Shown in pieces: positions 25,234 through 34,973 of a DNA stretch of 64,000 nt. A program made the translations under genes and the position numbers. Position 1 is the stretch's first letter. Each line of letters opens with the position of its first letter. A model generated the notes under the pieces. The model did no database searches. It saw nothing but the letters and a program-made list of their open reading frames with translations, and was not told the DNA's origin. This stretch comes from Propionibacteriaceae bacterium (GTDB lineage: Bacteria > Actinomycetota > Actinomycetes > Propionibacteriales > Propionibacteriaceae), in NCBI GenBank assembly GCA_009780915.1, contig WQZD01000007.1:1-64000 (forward strand). Reading direction: 5' to 3'.

Positions 25234-26798
25234 CCGTTCCCCAGCATCTTGGCGATGTCGGGGGGAAGCTGGAAGTCGGCCATGGCCTTCTCCACCTCCT
25301 GCGGGGTACGCGGCACTCCGAACGCCGCGCCCGACGTGTCGGCCTGGGTGGTCTCGACCACCGTGCCGGCACGCTTGGCGGGGTTCCCGGAGACCTTGGA
25401 GCCCGTCTTCTTCTTCTTGGGCGCCTGCTTGGGTTTGCGCATCGCCGGCATCCCACCGGGCATGCCTGGCATCCCCGGCATCCCGCCCATCATGCCGGAC
25501 CCGAGTTGCTGCATCATCTTGCGCGCCTCGACGAAACGGTTGACCAGGCCGTTGACCTCTTGGACGGTGACCCCGGCGCCCCGGGCGATCCTCGCGCGGC
25601 GCGACCCATTGAGGATCGCCACGTCGGCCCGTTCAGCGGGGGTCATGGAGTAGATGATCGCCTCGATGTGATCGATCTGCTTGTCGTCGATGGCGTTCAG
25701 TTGGTCGGCCATGGCGCCGGCGCCAGGCAGCATACCCATCAGCTTGCCGATGGGTCCCATGCGCCGTACCGCCTGCATCTGCATGAGGAAGTCCTGGAGC
25801 GTGAAGCCCTTGCCGCCGCCCAGCAGTTTACCTGCGGCCTCGGCGGCTTGTTTCTGGTCGAAGTGACGCTCGGCCTGCTCGATGAGGGTGAGGACGTCGC
25901 CCATGTCGAGGATCCGTCCGGCCATCCTGTCGGGGTGGAAGACCTCGAAGTCGGACAGTTTCTCGCCTGTGGAGGCGAACATGATGGGCGCCCCCGTGAC
26001 GGTGGCGACGGACAGGGCCGCGCCGCCTCGGGCGTCGCCGTCCAGCTTGGTCAGCACCACCCCGTCGAAGCCGACCTTCTCAGCGAAGGAGCGCGCGGTG
26101 GTGACGGCGTCCTGGCCGATCATCGCGTCGACGACGAACAGCGTCTCATCGGGGTTGATGGCGTCGCGGATGTCAGCCGCCTGTCGCAGCATCTCCTCGT
26201 CCACGCCCAATCGTCCGGCCGTGTCGACGATGACCACGTCGTGGAGGTGCCGCGTGGCGATCTCCATGGACTGGCGGGCCACGGCCACCGGGTCGCCCAC
26301 GCCGTTGCCCGGCTCGGGGGCGAACACCGCGACTTTCGCCTGGTGGCCCACGACCTGCAACTGGGTGACCGCGTTGGGCCTCTGCAGGTCCGCGGCGACC
26401 AGGAGCGGGGAGTTGCCCTTCTCCCGCAGCCAGTGGGCCAGCTTGCCAGCCAAAGTGGTCTTGCCAGCCCCTTGCAGGCCGGCCAGCATGATGACGGTCG
26501 GGGGGGTCTTGGCGAAGCGCAGGTTGCGTGTGTGGCCGCCCAGGATGTCGACCAGTTCCTGGTGGACGATCTTGACGATCTGCTGGGCCGGGTTGATGGC
26601 CTTGGACAGTTCGACCTCGTGCGCTTGGCTGCGCACGTTCTCCACGAAGAGCTTGACGACGTCGAGGTTGACGTCCGCCTCCAGCAGGGCCACCCGGATC
26701 TCGCCCAGAGTCGCCTCGATGTCGGCGTCCGACAGACGACCTTTGCCCCGCAAGGTGCGGAAAGCCTTGGACAGACGATCTTGGAGAGTGTCGAACAT
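25230..26798 (-). CDS. ffh: Signal recognition particle GTPase Ffh
   Basis: This 522-residue SRP54 protein targets membrane and secreted proteins to the translocon with 4.5S RNA. The N and G domains show GLQGAGKTTLAGKLA (G1, about residues 106-120), DTAGRL (G3, about 190) and TKLDGDARGG. The C-terminal M domain is methionine-rich, with a Gly-Met-Pro run near 445-470, and ends in a basic then acidic tail. Length is normal for actinobacteria. It is followed by an overlapping amidohydrolase gene. Confidence 0.95.
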   Translation of the reverse strand: MFDTLQDRLSKAFRTLRGKGRLSDADIEATLGEIRVALLEADVNLDVVKLFVENVRSQAHEVELSKAINPAQQIVKIVHQELVDILGGHTRNLRFAKTPPTVIMLAGLQGAGKTTLAGKLAHWLREKGNSPLLVAADLQRPNAVTQLQVVGHQAKVAVFAPEPGNGVGDPVAVARQSMEIATRHLHDVVIVDTAGRLGVDEEMLRQAADIRDAINPDETLFVVDAMIGQDAVTTARSFAEKVGFDGVVLTKLDGDARGGAALSVATVTGAPIMFASTGEKLSDFEVFHPDRMAGRILDMGDVLTLIEQAERHFDQKQAAEAAGKLLGGGKGFTLQDFLMQMQAVRRMGPIGKLMGMLPGAGAMADQLNAIDDKQIDHIEAIIYSMTPAERADVAILNGSRRARIARGAGVTVQEVNGLVNRFVEARKMMQQLGSGMMGGMPGMPGMPGGMPAMRKPKQAPKKKKTGSKVSGNPAKRAGTVVETTQADTSGAAFGVPRTPQEVEKAMADFQLPPDIAKMLGNG

Positions 26799-26911
26799 GA
26801 TCTGGACCCTTTCTTACATCAGCTAAGGGTACTAGATGTCCCCCACGCGCGTTCCGTCCTCAGATCAGACGCCCCGACCTGTCGGTGACGAATGACGCTA
26901 GGGTTGTGCCT

Positions 26912-27757
26912 ATGTCCCATCACTGCGTCATCACCTTCCGTTGCCCGGACCGGCCGGGAATCGTGCACGCCATCACCGGCGCCATCGTGGCCATGAACGG
27001 CAACATCACCGAGCTGCAGCAGTACTCCTCGCCGGACACCGGCATGTTCTTCACGCGGGTGCAGGTGGAGTCCACCGCCCTCCCCGCCGATTTCGCCGCC
27101 AGCCTGGCCCCTGTCGCCGACCAGTTCGCGGGGACGGTACGTGTGGACGCGGTGGGTCGCCCGGTGCGTACCCTCATCCTGGCGTCCACGGCAGGCCACT
27201 GTCTGGACGCCTTGCTGTCCCATGTCCGGACGGGGGCGCTGCCCGTCACCGTGCCCTTGGTGATGTCCAACCACCCGGACCTGGCCGACCTCGCCGCCTT
27301 CTACTCCACCCCCTTCGAGCACAGGGAGGTCACCGCCGCGACCAAACCCGCCTTCGAGTCGCGTGTACGGGAAGCGGTACGAGAGTTGGACATCGAACTG
27401 GTGGTGCTCGCGCGCTACATGCAGATCCTCTCCCCCGACCTGTGCCGCGACCTGGCGACGAGGGTCATCAACATCCATCACTCGTTCCTTCCCGGCTTCA
27501 AAGGCGCCAACCCGTACCGTCAGGCCCACGCCCGCGGGGTCAAACTGATCGGCGCCACCGCCCATTTCGTGACCCCCGACCTCGACGAGGGGCCCATCAT
27601 CGAGCAGTCGGTGGTCAGGGTGGACCATTCCAAATCCGTCGGGGACCTGCGCGAGCTGGGCAAGGACATCGAGTCGGTGACGCTCACCCATGCGGTCAAG
27701 ATGTTCGCCGAGCACCGGATCTTGCTCGATGGCGTGCGCACGGTCGTCTTCGACTAG
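26912..27757 (+). CDS. purU: Formyltetrahydrofolate deformylase
   Basis: This 281-residue enzyme hydrolyses 10-formyl-tetrahydrofolate to formate and tetrahydrofolate, balancing one-carbon pools. The N-terminal ACT domain starts CVITFRCPDRPGIVHAITG. The formyltransferase-like domain has VINIHHSFLPGFKGANPY and GATAHFVTPDLDEGPII, with the catalytic Asn, His and Asp. The start at 26912 follows a TAGGGT -10-like element by 7 bases, so the transcript may be leaderless. It is divergent from ffh. Confidence 0.93.
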   Translation: MSHHCVITFRCPDRPGIVHAITGAIVAMNGNITELQQYSSPDTGMFFTRVQVESTALPADFAASLAPVADQFAGTVRVDAVGRPVRTLILASTAGHCLDALLSHVRTGALPVTVPLVMSNHPDLADLAAFYSTPFEHREVTAATKPAFESRVREAVRELDIELVVLARYMQILSPDLCRDLATRVINIHHSFLPGFKGANPYRQAHARGVKLIGATAHFVTPDLDEGPIIEQSVVRVDHSKSVGDLRELGKDIESVTLTHAVKMFAEHRILLDGVRTVVFD

Positions 27758-27791
27758 GCGACCCCGGGATGGGGGCCTCCTGCGACTGATG

Positions 27792-27797
27792 TATACT
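27792..27797 (+). promoter_or_regulatory. Promoter -10 of the riboswitch transcript
   Basis: TATACT lies 15 bases before the first paired base of the FMN aptamer, placing the expected start of transcription just before the riboswitch. Confidence 0.5.
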
Positions 27798-27811
27798 TGA
27801 CGATAACCAAT

Positions 27812-27946
27812 TCCGGGGTCGGTGCAAGTCCGAACCGGCGGTGATGGGACCCTGTCAAGGGGCCCGAGTCCGCGAACCTCGATGTGAGAGCGCCGAGGCC
27901 GATCTGGTGAGAATCCAGAACCGACAGTCATAGTCTGGATGGGAGG
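27812..27946 (+). ncRNA. FMN riboswitch (RFN element)
   Basis: The conserved RFN blocks are all present: GGGGTCGGTGCAAGTCCGAA, then CCGGCGGTGATGGG, AGTCCGCGA, and TGGTGAGAATCCAGAACCGA followed by CAGTCATAGTCTGGATGGGAG. Binding of flavin mononucleotide closes the aptamer. A downstream CTCCTCCCCCC tract can pair with the GGGAGG edge, so control may act on termination or on the ribosome site. It precedes ribXY. Confidence 0.92.
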
Positions 27947-28091
27947 AATGGGTTAGGCCGATGTCCGCCATGCCTGTGCGGGTGTCGGTGCTTGCGCGTC
28001 TCCTCCCCCCCCCGCCCCGTGATCGGTAGGACCAGGTTCCCGTGAAGCAAGGAATCTAAAGTCTTTCCTATCGGGCTTCGCAGGAGGGATG

Positions 28092-28880
28092 ATGGCACGA
28101 CGCCCAACCGTCTGGCTCAATCTTGTCGCGCCCTTGTGCCTGGGCGTGGTCCTGCTGCTGGCGTGGACCGTCGCCACTGCTCCCGCCACCGTCGTCCGCT
28201 ACTTCCTCCCGACCCCCGGCGCGGTCGCCCGCGAACTCTTCTGGGGCCTCGTCGACCCCGGCGACATGTGGCCGTACATCGGCGTCACCCTGACCGAGGC
28301 CCTGCTCGGCTGTCTCGTGGGCCTCGTGGTCGCCCTGCCGCTGGCAGTGCTCATCCACCGCTCGCGGGTCGCGTCGGCCGCGGTCCTGCCCTTCCTCGGC
28401 GCCACGCAGGCCATTCCGGCGGTCGCCCTCGCCCCCCTCCTCTCCCTGTGGGTCGGGTACGGGCTGAGCTCCATCGTGGCGTTGTGCGCCCTCATGGTCT
28501 TCTTCCCCATCCTGGTCAGCTCCGTGGTGGGCTTCCGCCATCTCGACAAAGACGTCCTCGCCGCCGCCCAGTGCGATGGCGCCAACACGTTCTGGCTGCT
28601 CGTCGAGATCGAGGTCCCCCTGGCCCTCCACGCGATCCTGGCCGGCGTGCGCAATGGTTTCACCTTGTCGATCACCGGCGCCGTCGTCGGCGAGATGGTC
28701 ATCGGGGGCTCAGGACTGGGCACCTTGGTGTTCACCCAGCACGCCTCGTTCAACGTCGCCGGGATGTTCGCCACCATCATCGTGCTCGCCTTGCTGGCCA
28801 CCATCGCCTACTCTCTCGTGTCGATCGCCGAACGCCGGTGGTCCGACCTCGCCGCACCTCTACCCCAAGGAGCATCATGA
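28092..28880 (+). CDS. ribX: ABC permease RibX for a riboflavin precursor
   Basis: This 262-residue permease has six membrane segments and the EAA loop around AAQCDGANTFWLLVEIEVPL (about residues 160-179), as in nitrate/taurine/HMP-type importers. GGAGGG lies directly before two adjacent ATG codons; the second is used here. It is the first gene after the FMN riboswitch and overlaps the binding-protein gene, so it is assigned to the RibXY riboflavin-precursor uptake group. No ATP-binding gene is present nearby. Confidence 0.82.
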   Translation: MARRPTVWLNLVAPLCLGVVLLLAWTVATAPATVVRYFLPTPGAVARELFWGLVDPGDMWPYIGVTLTEALLGCLVGLVVALPLAVLIHRSRVASAAVLPFLGATQAIPAVALAPLLSLWVGYGLSSIVALCALMVFFPILVSSVVGFRHLDKDVLAAAQCDGANTFWLLVEIEVPLALHAILAGVRNGFTLSITGAVVGEMVIGGSGLGTLVFTQHASFNVAGMFATIIVLALLATIAYSLVSIAERRWSDLAAPLPQGAS

Positions 28881-29956
28881 CCCACCGTCCAGCCATGTCA
28901 GGCCCTTCGGCAGGCTCAGCCGCCTCGGCAGTCTCGACCACGTCGGCAGCCCCCACCAGGTTTCGCCGATGGCGTGTCGGCGCCGCCGCCGCGGCTCTGG
29001 CCGTCGTGACGGCCCTGACCGGGTGCTCCACCCCCACGCCCCACCCCTCGGCGGCCCCCGGCCAGTCCACCATCGTGGGGCTGACGTACATCCCCAACAT
29101 CCAGTTCGCCCCGTTCTATGTGGCGGACCACAACGCGTTCTACACATCCGACGTGTCCGTGTCCTTGCGGCATCACGGCGCGTCGGAGGGGCTGTTCAAC
29201 GCGCTCGCCGCCGACCAGGAGCAGTTCGTCGTCGCCGGAGGGGACGAGATCCTGCAGGCCCGGTCCCAGGGGATCGACATCGTCGCCGTGGCGTCGTACT
29301 ACGGTCAGTACCCGGCCCGCTTCATCGTCCCCGCGGACTCCCCCATCACATCGGTGGCGGATCTCGCGGGCCGTACCGTAGGGATCCCCGGCAAGTTCGG
29401 CGAGAACTGGTTCGCGCTGCTGATCGCCCTGAAGCAGGCGGGCCTGTCCGAGTCGGACGTGACCATCGCCGAGATCGGCTACACCCAACAGGCGGCCCTG
29501 ACCACCGGCAAGGTCGACGCCGTGATCGGTTTCGCCAACTCCGACGTCATCAGCTTCACCAGCGCGGGGTTCCCTGTACGGGTCATCGATCCCCAGGTTC
29601 CCCTGGTGAGCATCTGCCTGGCCACGACGACGACGTACGCCCAGGACCACCCGGACATCGTCGCCGCCGTGGTGGCCGGCATGAAACAGGGCATGACCAC
29701 ATCGTTGGACGACCCGGACCAGACACTCACCATCGCAGCCGACTACATCCCGAGCTTCCGCGGTGACACGCTCGCCACCGCCAAGCTCGTCCTCCCCGCG
29801 ACCACCGCCCTGTTCCTGGGCCCCGACCAGACGGTGTCTCCCCCCTTCGACCCCGCCCAGTGGACCCAGATGGCCGACGCCATGGCCGCAGTGGGACTCA
29901 TCCCCGAGGGCACAGATCCCGTGGCGGCGTACACCAACCAGTACACCGGCGCCTGA
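28877..29956 (+). CDS. ribY: Substrate-binding lipoprotein RibY
   Basis: This 359-residue lipoprotein starts in an ATGA overlap with ribX. A Ser/Ala-rich N-terminus precedes the lipobox LTGC (about residues 47-50). The body is an NMT1/THI5-like binding fold: GLTYIPNIQFAPFYVADHNA near 68 and GRTVGIPGKFGENW near 169. RibY proteins of this type capture riboflavin or a precursor for RibX. Control by the FMN riboswitch supports that ligand over thiamine precursors or alkanesulfonates. Confidence 0.82.
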   Translation: MTHRPAMSGPSAGSAASAVSTTSAAPTRFRRWRVGAAAAALAVVTALTGCSTPTPHPSAAPGQSTIVGLTYIPNIQFAPFYVADHNAFYTSDVSVSLRHHGASEGLFNALAADQEQFVVAGGDEILQARSQGIDIVAVASYYGQYPARFIVPADSPITSVADLAGRTVGIPGKFGENWFALLIALKQAGLSESDVTIAEIGYTQQAALTTGKVDAVIGFANSDVISFTSAGFPVRVIDPQVPLVSICLATTTTYAQDHPDIVAAVVAGMKQGMTTSLDDPDQTLTIAADYIPSFRGDTLATAKLVLPATTALFLGPDQTVSPPFDPAQWTQMADAMAAVGLIPEGTDPVAAYTNQYTGA

Positions 29957-30000
29957 CGAGACCCGAGGCGGCGACCGGGTGGCGACCGTGAGGTCCGAGC

Positions 30001-31356
30001 TCACTCCTCGATCCACCCGGGGCCCGAGGGATCCTCGTCGGGCACGCGCACGGGGGTGGAGCTCAACTCGGGGTCGTCGACCTGGAAGGTGCGGATGGGG
30101 CCCGGCCCCGTCTCGGCGGTCTCGAATCGGACGGTGACCAGGCCCATACCCGTGCCCCATACCCATCCGGGACCGTGCACCGCGTGCGTGACGTCGTCGC
30201 CGGGACGGTAATTCAGGGCGCCATGCCGCACCGTGACCGGGGGCAGGTCGATCCTCGACTCGTCGAGACGGGACGCGCTGATCTCGAACAGCGCCTCCTG
30301 CGCCTCGTTGGTGAATCCGGACACCCCCACCCCGAGCAGGCGGATCCCTTGCGGAAGCAGGTGTCGTTGCTGTCCCAGGAGCTCGATGGCGACGGCGGCG
30401 ATGGTCTCGTTGGAGTCCACCGCTCCCAGCAGGGTCCGTGATCGGGTGTGCGTGGTGAAGTCGGCGAGCTTCAGCTTCAGGGTGATGGTCCGGGCGAACA
30501 TCCCGGACTTGCGCAGCCGTGCGGCCACCTCGTGGGCGTCGCGGGCCGTGATGGGCTCGAGATCCTCCATGCGCGTGTGGTCCTGGGCGAAGGTGTCCTC
30601 GATGGAGATCGACTTCACCTCTCGCGAGCCGGAGATCCCCCGATCGTCGCGGGCGTAGGCGAGGTCGGTCAGCCATGCGGCGGTGGTCCCTCCGAGCTCA
30701 CGGCGCAACTCATTCGCCGTGGCCGCCCGCAGATCGGTCACGGTGAGGATCCCCAATCGATAGAGCCGCTCAGCCGTGGCCGGGCCGACGCCGGGGATCG
30801 CCCGCACTCCGAGCTGGGCGATCCGGTCGACCTCCGTGCCGACGGGGACGATCACCAATCCGTCGGGTTTCGCCTGCTCGGAGGCCAGTTTGGCGATGAA
30901 CTTGCTCGATCCGATGCCGACCGACGCGGTCAGCCCGCCCGTCGCTGTGCGCACCTGTTCGCGGACCTCCTGCCCCAACCGGGTGAGCGCGTCGAGGGAG
31001 AAGTCGGTGTGCCCTCCGGCGGCGAGGTCCACGAAAGCCTCGTCGAGGCTGAGGGGCTCCACCAGCGGTGACAGGGATCGCAGGATGGCCATGACCTGCC
31101 GGGAGGCGACCCGATACGCCCCGAAACGACCCGACAAGTACGCCGCGTTGGGGCACAACCGGCGTGCCTCGTGGGTGGGCATCGCGGAGTGGACCCCGAA
31201 CTTCCTCGCCTCGTAGGAGGCCGTGGACACGACCCCCCGGCCCAGGATCCCGCCCACGACCACAGGCTTGCCGCGAAGACTGGGCTTGTCCCTCTGCTCG
31301 ACCGCCGCGAAGAAGGCGTCGAGGTCCAAGTGCAGGATGGACGCCTCAGCGCGCAT
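30001..31356 (-). CDS. dinB: DNA polymerase IV
   Basis: This 451-residue Y-family polymerase copies past damaged bases. The catalytic acids are in ILHLDLDAFFAAVEQRD (about residues 7-23) and PLSLDEAFVDLA (about 98-109). A helix-hairpin-helix (VRAIPGVGPATAERLYRLGI) and a little-finger domain follow. It has an extra C-terminal region (about 370-451). The start overlaps the folA stop by 11 bases, so it belongs to the murI-to-dinB gene string. Confidence 0.93.
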   Translation of the reverse strand: MRAEASILHLDLDAFFAAVEQRDKPSLRGKPVVVGGILGRGVVSTASYEARKFGVHSAMPTHEARRLCPNAAYLSGRFGAYRVASRQVMAILRSLSPLVEPLSLDEAFVDLAAGGHTDFSLDALTRLGQEVREQVRTATGGLTASVGIGSSKFIAKLASEQAKPDGLVIVPVGTEVDRIAQLGVRAIPGVGPATAERLYRLGILTVTDLRAATANELRRELGGTTAAWLTDLAYARDDRGISGSREVKSISIEDTFAQDHTRMEDLEPITARDAHEVAARLRKSGMFARTITLKLKLADFTTHTRSRTLLGAVDSNETIAAVAIELLGQQRHLLPQGIRLLGVGVSGFTNEAQEALFEISASRLDESRIDLPPVTVRHGALNYRPGDDVTHAVHGPGWVWGTGMGLVTVRFETAETGPGPIRTFQVDDPELSSTPVRVPDEDPSGPGWIEE

Positions 31357-31909
31357 CAGCGATCAGTGCCCCCAGAGCGTCGGCCGCCGATGTGGTGACA
31401 CGGGCATAGGTGACGAAGTCGAATTGCTCCCTGGGGTCGCGACTGGTCTCGACCCAGGTCTCGTCGTCCACCGTCGGGAACCGGGTCGCCCCCTCAGGGG
31501 TCATCTTCACCTCGGTGAGGTCCAGCAAGGTCGTGTAGCCCCACAAGGCACGATAGATCTCTCCCCCGCCGGCCGACCACCATCGCTGGTCAGGGCGGGC
31601 CGCCAGGAGTCGCGCGAGCCCGGGCATGTCGGACGCGGTCAGCACCTCGCACCCCCGGGTGTCGCTGGGAGTCCAGTCGGGGTTGCGGGTCAGCACGATG
31701 GACGTGCGCCCCCGCAGCGCCGCGCCCAGGGACTCGTACGTCCGGCGACCCATGACGAGCACACCGCCCATGGTGACGCTCTTGAACCGGGCGAAATCCT
31801 CCGGAAGGTGCCAGGGCATGCCCGTTCCGTCGCCGATGACGCCGTTGGCCGCCACCGCCGCGATGGCCGTCAGCGAGGGGTACGGGAGGTCGGCGTGGAA
31901 CTCGCTCAT
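31346..31909 (-). CDS. folA: Dihydrofolate reductase
   Basis: This 187-residue enzyme reduces dihydrofolate with NADPH, regenerating the cofactor oxidised by ThyA. Typical motifs are IAAVAANGVIGDGTGMPWHL (about residues 15-34), VLVMGRRTYESLG (about 50) and the late GGGEIYRALW. It is slightly longer than the family mean. It starts one base after the thyA stop and overlaps dinB at its end. Confidence 0.93.
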   Translation of the reverse strand: MSEFHADLPYPSLTAIAAVAANGVIGDGTGMPWHLPEDFARFKSVTMGGVLVMGRRTYESLGAALRGRTSIVLTRNPDWTPSDTRGCEVLTASDMPGLARLLAARPDQRWWSAGGGEIYRALWGYTTLLDLTEVKMTPEGATRFPTVDDETWVETSRDPREQFDFVTYARVTTSAADALGALIADAR

Positions 31910-31910
31910 G

Positions 31911-32705
31911 TCACACCGCGATCGGGGCTTTGATGACCGGGTACGGGTCGTACCCCTCCACGCGGATGTCGTCCAACTCGAACGCGTCGATGTCCGTGAC
32001 CTCGGGGTTCACCCACAAGCGGGGCAGCGGACGAGGCGTCCGCGACAGTTGGAGATGAGCCTGGTCGAGGTGGTTGAGGTAGAGGTGGGCGTCGCCGAAC
32101 GTGTGGACGAAGTCCCCCACGCCGAGCCCTGTGACCTGGGCGACGAGGTGTGTCAACAGGGCATAGGACGCGATGTTGAAGGGGACGCCGAGGAAGACGT
32201 CCGCGGAACGCTGATACAACTGGCAGGAGAGCTTGCCCTCGGCCACGTAGAACTGGAACATGGTGTGGCACGGGGGAAGCGCCATCTCGTCCACGTCGGC
32301 GACGTTCCACGCCGACACGATGTGGCGGCGCGAGTCCGGTTTCGTCCGGATCTGGTCGATCACGTGGGCGATCTGGTCCACATGACGCCCGTCGGGCGTC
32401 GGCCAACTGCGCCACTGGTATCCGTACACGGGCCCCAGGTCGCCCTTCTCGTCGGCCCACTCGTCCCAGATGGTGATCCCGTTGCGATGCAACCACCCGA
32501 TGTTGGTGTCCCCGCGCAGGAACCACAGCAACTCGCCGAAGACCGACCTGGTGTGTATCTTCTTCGTCGTCACCAGAGGGAACCCCTGGGTCAGATCGAA
32601 GCGCATCTGGTGGCCGAACACCGACAGCGTGCCCGTACCCGTCCTGTCAGTCTTCCGCACCCCCTCGTCGAGGATGCGCTGGACCAAGTCGAGGTACTGC
32701 TTCAT
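31911..32705 (-). CDS. thyA: Thymidylate synthase
   Basis: This 264-residue enzyme converts dUMP to dTMP with methylene-tetrahydrofolate. It starts [15 protein letters not shown], carries the catalytic cysteine in [12 protein letters not shown] (about residue 146) and the conserved [20 protein letters not shown]. It ends with the family motif IKAPIAV. The ATG at 32705 gives the standard N-terminus and lies 1 base after the rdgB stop. Confidence 0.96.
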   Translation of the reverse strand: MKQYLDLVQRILDEGVRKTDRTGTGTLSVFGHQMRFDLTQGFPLVTTKKIHTRSVFGELLWFLRGDTNIGWLHRNGITIWDEWADEKGDLGPVYGYQWRSWPTPDGRHVDQIAHVIDQIRTKPDSRRHIVSAWNVADVDEMALPPCHTMFQFYVAEGKLSCQLYQRSADVFLGVPFNIASYALLTHLVAQVTGLGVGDFVHTFGDAHLYLNHLDQAHLQLSRTPRPLPRLWVNPEVTDIDAFELDDIRVEGYDPYPVIKAPIAV

Positions 32706-32706
32706 G

Positions 32707-33369
32707 TCAACGCCCCTGCGGTTCTGACGAAGCGCGGGGCGCCTCGCCGTCGGCCCCCGCAGAGCACTCCGACTGCGCCGCCAAGGCCTCGATATGGGGC
32801 GCCATCGCCCGCAGAGCGCGCCCACGATGGCTGATCGCGTCCTTCGCGTCGTCGCTCAGCTGGGCGGTCGTCCTGGTCTCGCCGTCGGGGAGGAAGAGCG
32901 GATCGTACCCGAAACCGCGCTCACCCCTGGGCTCTTCGGCCAACGAGCCCTCGACCACACCACGCACCACGGTCTCGCCGCCGGCCCACACCAGGGCCAT
33001 GGCGCACACGAACCGCGCGGTGCGCCGAGCGGGCTCCACGTCCGCGATCTGCCGGATGAGCAAGGCGAGGTTGTCGCCGTCCTGAGCGTGGACGCCCGCC
33101 CACCGGGCCGACCGCACCCCCGGCATCTTGTTGAGCACGTCCACCTCGATGCCCGAGTCGTCGGCCAGGGTGGGGATCCCCGTCACCGCGAACCCGGCCC
33201 GGGCTTTGATCAGGGCGTTCTCCTCGAAGGTCGCGCCGTTCTCGACGGGCTCGGGGTACGCGTCCACATCCGTGAGGCCCAGGACCTCGACAGACACCTT
33301 CTCCGCGTGGAGGATACGCCGCAGCTCGACCACCTTGTGGGCCGATCCACTGGCCAAGAGCAGTCTCAC
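32707..33369 (-). CDS. rdgB: XTP/dITP diphosphatase (RdgB/HAM1)
   Basis: This 220-residue house-cleaning enzyme hydrolyses ITP, dITP and XTP so that they are not built into nucleic acids. Motifs are [19 protein letters not shown] (N-terminus), NALIKARAG, and [18 protein letters not shown] with catalytic Asp. The GTG start overlaps the rph stop by 4 bases. This pair, rph-rdgB, is typical of bacteria. The C-terminal 20 residues are an unconserved tail. Confidence 0.93.
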   Translation of the reverse strand: MRLLLASGSAHKVVELRRILHAEKVSVEVLGLTDVDAYPEPVENGATFEENALIKARAGFAVTGIPTLADDSGIEVDVLNKMPGVRSARWAGVHAQDGDNLALLIRQIADVEPARRTARFVCAMALVWAGGETVVRGVVEGSLAEEPRGERGFGYDPLFLPDGETRTTAQLSDDAKDAISHRGRALRAMAPHIEALAAQSECSAGADGEAPRASSEPQGR

Positions 33370-34088
33370 CCTCGCTCCAGACTCTCGGCTTGGATGGTGG
33401 ACAACTGCGCGCACCCGGCCAGCCCCAAGTCGAGCATCTGGTCGAGTTCGGCGCGTGTGAAGGGGTTGCCCTCCGCCGTCCCTTGGACCTCGATCAGCCG
33501 CCCGTCGCCGGTGGCCACCACGTTCAAGTCGACCTGCGCGCGAGAATCCTCCTCGTAGGGCAGGTCGAGCATCGCCACACCGTCGATGATGCCCACCGAC
33601 ACGGCCGCCACCGACCCCGTCAGCGGCTCGCCCACGAGCAGCTTGCGTTGCCGCAGCCAGGAGACGGCGTCCTGGAGGGCGACGTACGCCCCGGTGATCG
33701 ACGCCGTCCGCGTCCCGCCGTCGGCTTGGAGGACGTCGCAGTCGATCTGGATCGTGTTCTCGCCCAGCGCTTTGTAGTCGATGACCGCCCGCAGACTGCG
33801 CCCGATCAGACGGGAGATCTCATGAGTGCGCCCCCCGATGCGGCCCCTGACGGACTCGCGGTCGGTGCGTTCCTGAGTGGCCCGCGGGAGCATGGCGTAC
33901 TCGGCCGTCACCCAGCCCAAGCCAGAATCCTTGCGCCACCGGGGAACACCCCGGCTCACGGACGCGGCCACCAGCACCTTGGTCTTGCCGAACTCCACCA
34001 ACACTGACCCCTCGGCGGTGTCGAGCCAGTTGCGCGTGATGCGCACTGGTCGTAGCTCGTCGGGTCGTCTTCCGTCTTTTCTGATCAC
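33366..34088 (-). CDS. rph: Ribonuclease PH
   Basis: This 240-residue phosphorolytic exoribonuclease trims tRNA 3' ends. Sequence features include [20 protein letters not shown] at the start, [20 protein letters not shown] (about residues 85-104) and [20 protein letters not shown] (about 115-135) with the phosphate-binding residues. It starts at GTG 34088, overlapping the murI stop. Confidence 0.95.
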   Translation of the reverse strand: MIRKDGRRPDELRPVRITRNWLDTAEGSVLVEFGKTKVLVAASVSRGVPRWRKDSGLGWVTAEYAMLPRATQERTDRESVRGRIGGRTHEISRLIGRSLRAVIDYKALGENTIQIDCDVLQADGGTRTASITGAYVALQDAVSWLRQRKLLVGEPLTGSVAAVSVGIIDGVAMLDLPYEEDSRAQVDLNVVATGDGRLIEVQGTAEGNPFTRAELDQMLDLGLAGCAQLSTIQAESLERG

Positions 34089-34915
34089 ATCTCCACCTTA
34101 ACTTGCTCCAACGACATTTTCCCGCAGGCCTCAACCGAGGTGACGAACTCCCCCAGCAGGCGGGCGCCGATCATGGCGAACTTCTCCGGACTCCCCGTGG
34201 TCAGGAAGCGCCGATTCCCGTGCGCCCCAGCGCGCAACAGCCCATGAGACGCCAGCATGGCGTAGGTCGCGTTGGCGCACTCGTCGGCCGACGACACCAG
34301 GGTCACCTCGTCGCCGAGGTGGTAGGAAATCACGCCTGACAAGAGGGGATAGTGAGTACATCCCAAAATGACGGTGTCGGCGCCGCTGGCTTTGATCGGC
34401 GCCAGATACTCCTCCGCCGCCGCCGACAGTTCCGGCCCCCCGGTGATCCCCGCTTCCACGAAGTCCACGAACCGCGGGCACACCGCCGTCGTCACCTCCA
34501 CGCCGACTGCTGCCGCCATGGCGTCGTCGTACGCTTTCGACGTGGCGGTCGCTTGCGTGCACAGCACACCGACCCGACCCGTGCGCGACACCCGTGTGGC
34601 TCGTCGCGCAGCCGGGAGGACGACCTCGATCACGGGTACGTCGTACCGCTCCCGCGCGTCGGCGAGCACCGCCGCTGACGCCGTGTTGCATGCGATGACC
34701 AGGGCTTTCACACCCATCCCCACCAACGCGTCCAGACAGGTCAGCGCGTAATGACGAACCTCGGCGATGGGTCGGGGCCCGTACGGCGCCCGAGCGGTGT
34801 CGCCCAGATAGATGATGTCCTCGCCCGGCAACTGGTCCACGACCGCCCGGGCGACGGTCAACCCTCCGAACCCAGAGTCGAAGATGCCGACGGGGGCGTT
34901 CTGGTCAACATTCAC
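34085..34915 (-). CDS. murI: Glutamate racemase
   Basis: This 276-residue enzyme makes D-glutamate for peptidoglycan. It shows [16 protein letters not shown] (about residues 9-24) and the two catalytic cysteines, in [12 protein letters not shown] (about 74) and [11 protein letters not shown] (about 186). Length and motifs are normal. It heads the compact murI-rph-rdgB-thyA-folA-dinB string in which every junction overlaps or is 1 base apart. Confidence 0.95.
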   Translation of the reverse strand: MNVDQNAPVGIFDSGFGGLTVARAVVDQLPGEDIIYLGDTARAPYGPRPIAEVRHYALTCLDALVGMGVKALVIACNTASAAVLADARERYDVPVIEVVLPAARRATRVSRTGRVGVLCTQATATSKAYDDAMAAAVGVEVTTAVCPRFVDFVEAGITGGPELSAAAEEYLAPIKASGADTVILGCTHYPLLSGVISYHLGDEVTLVSSADECANATYAMLASHGLLRAGAHGNRRFLTTGSPEKFAMIGARLLGEFVTSVEACGKMSLEQVKVEM

Positions 34916-34973
34916 CCCTCTATCGTAGACGGTGCGCCCCGTGAGGAGTCAGATTCATTGTCGATGGCGCATG

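Noticed and set aside
27812-27946. tRNA-like element near the GGTGCAAGTCCGAACC string
   Set aside because: The string is a conserved block of the FMN riboswitch; no cloverleaf can be drawn.
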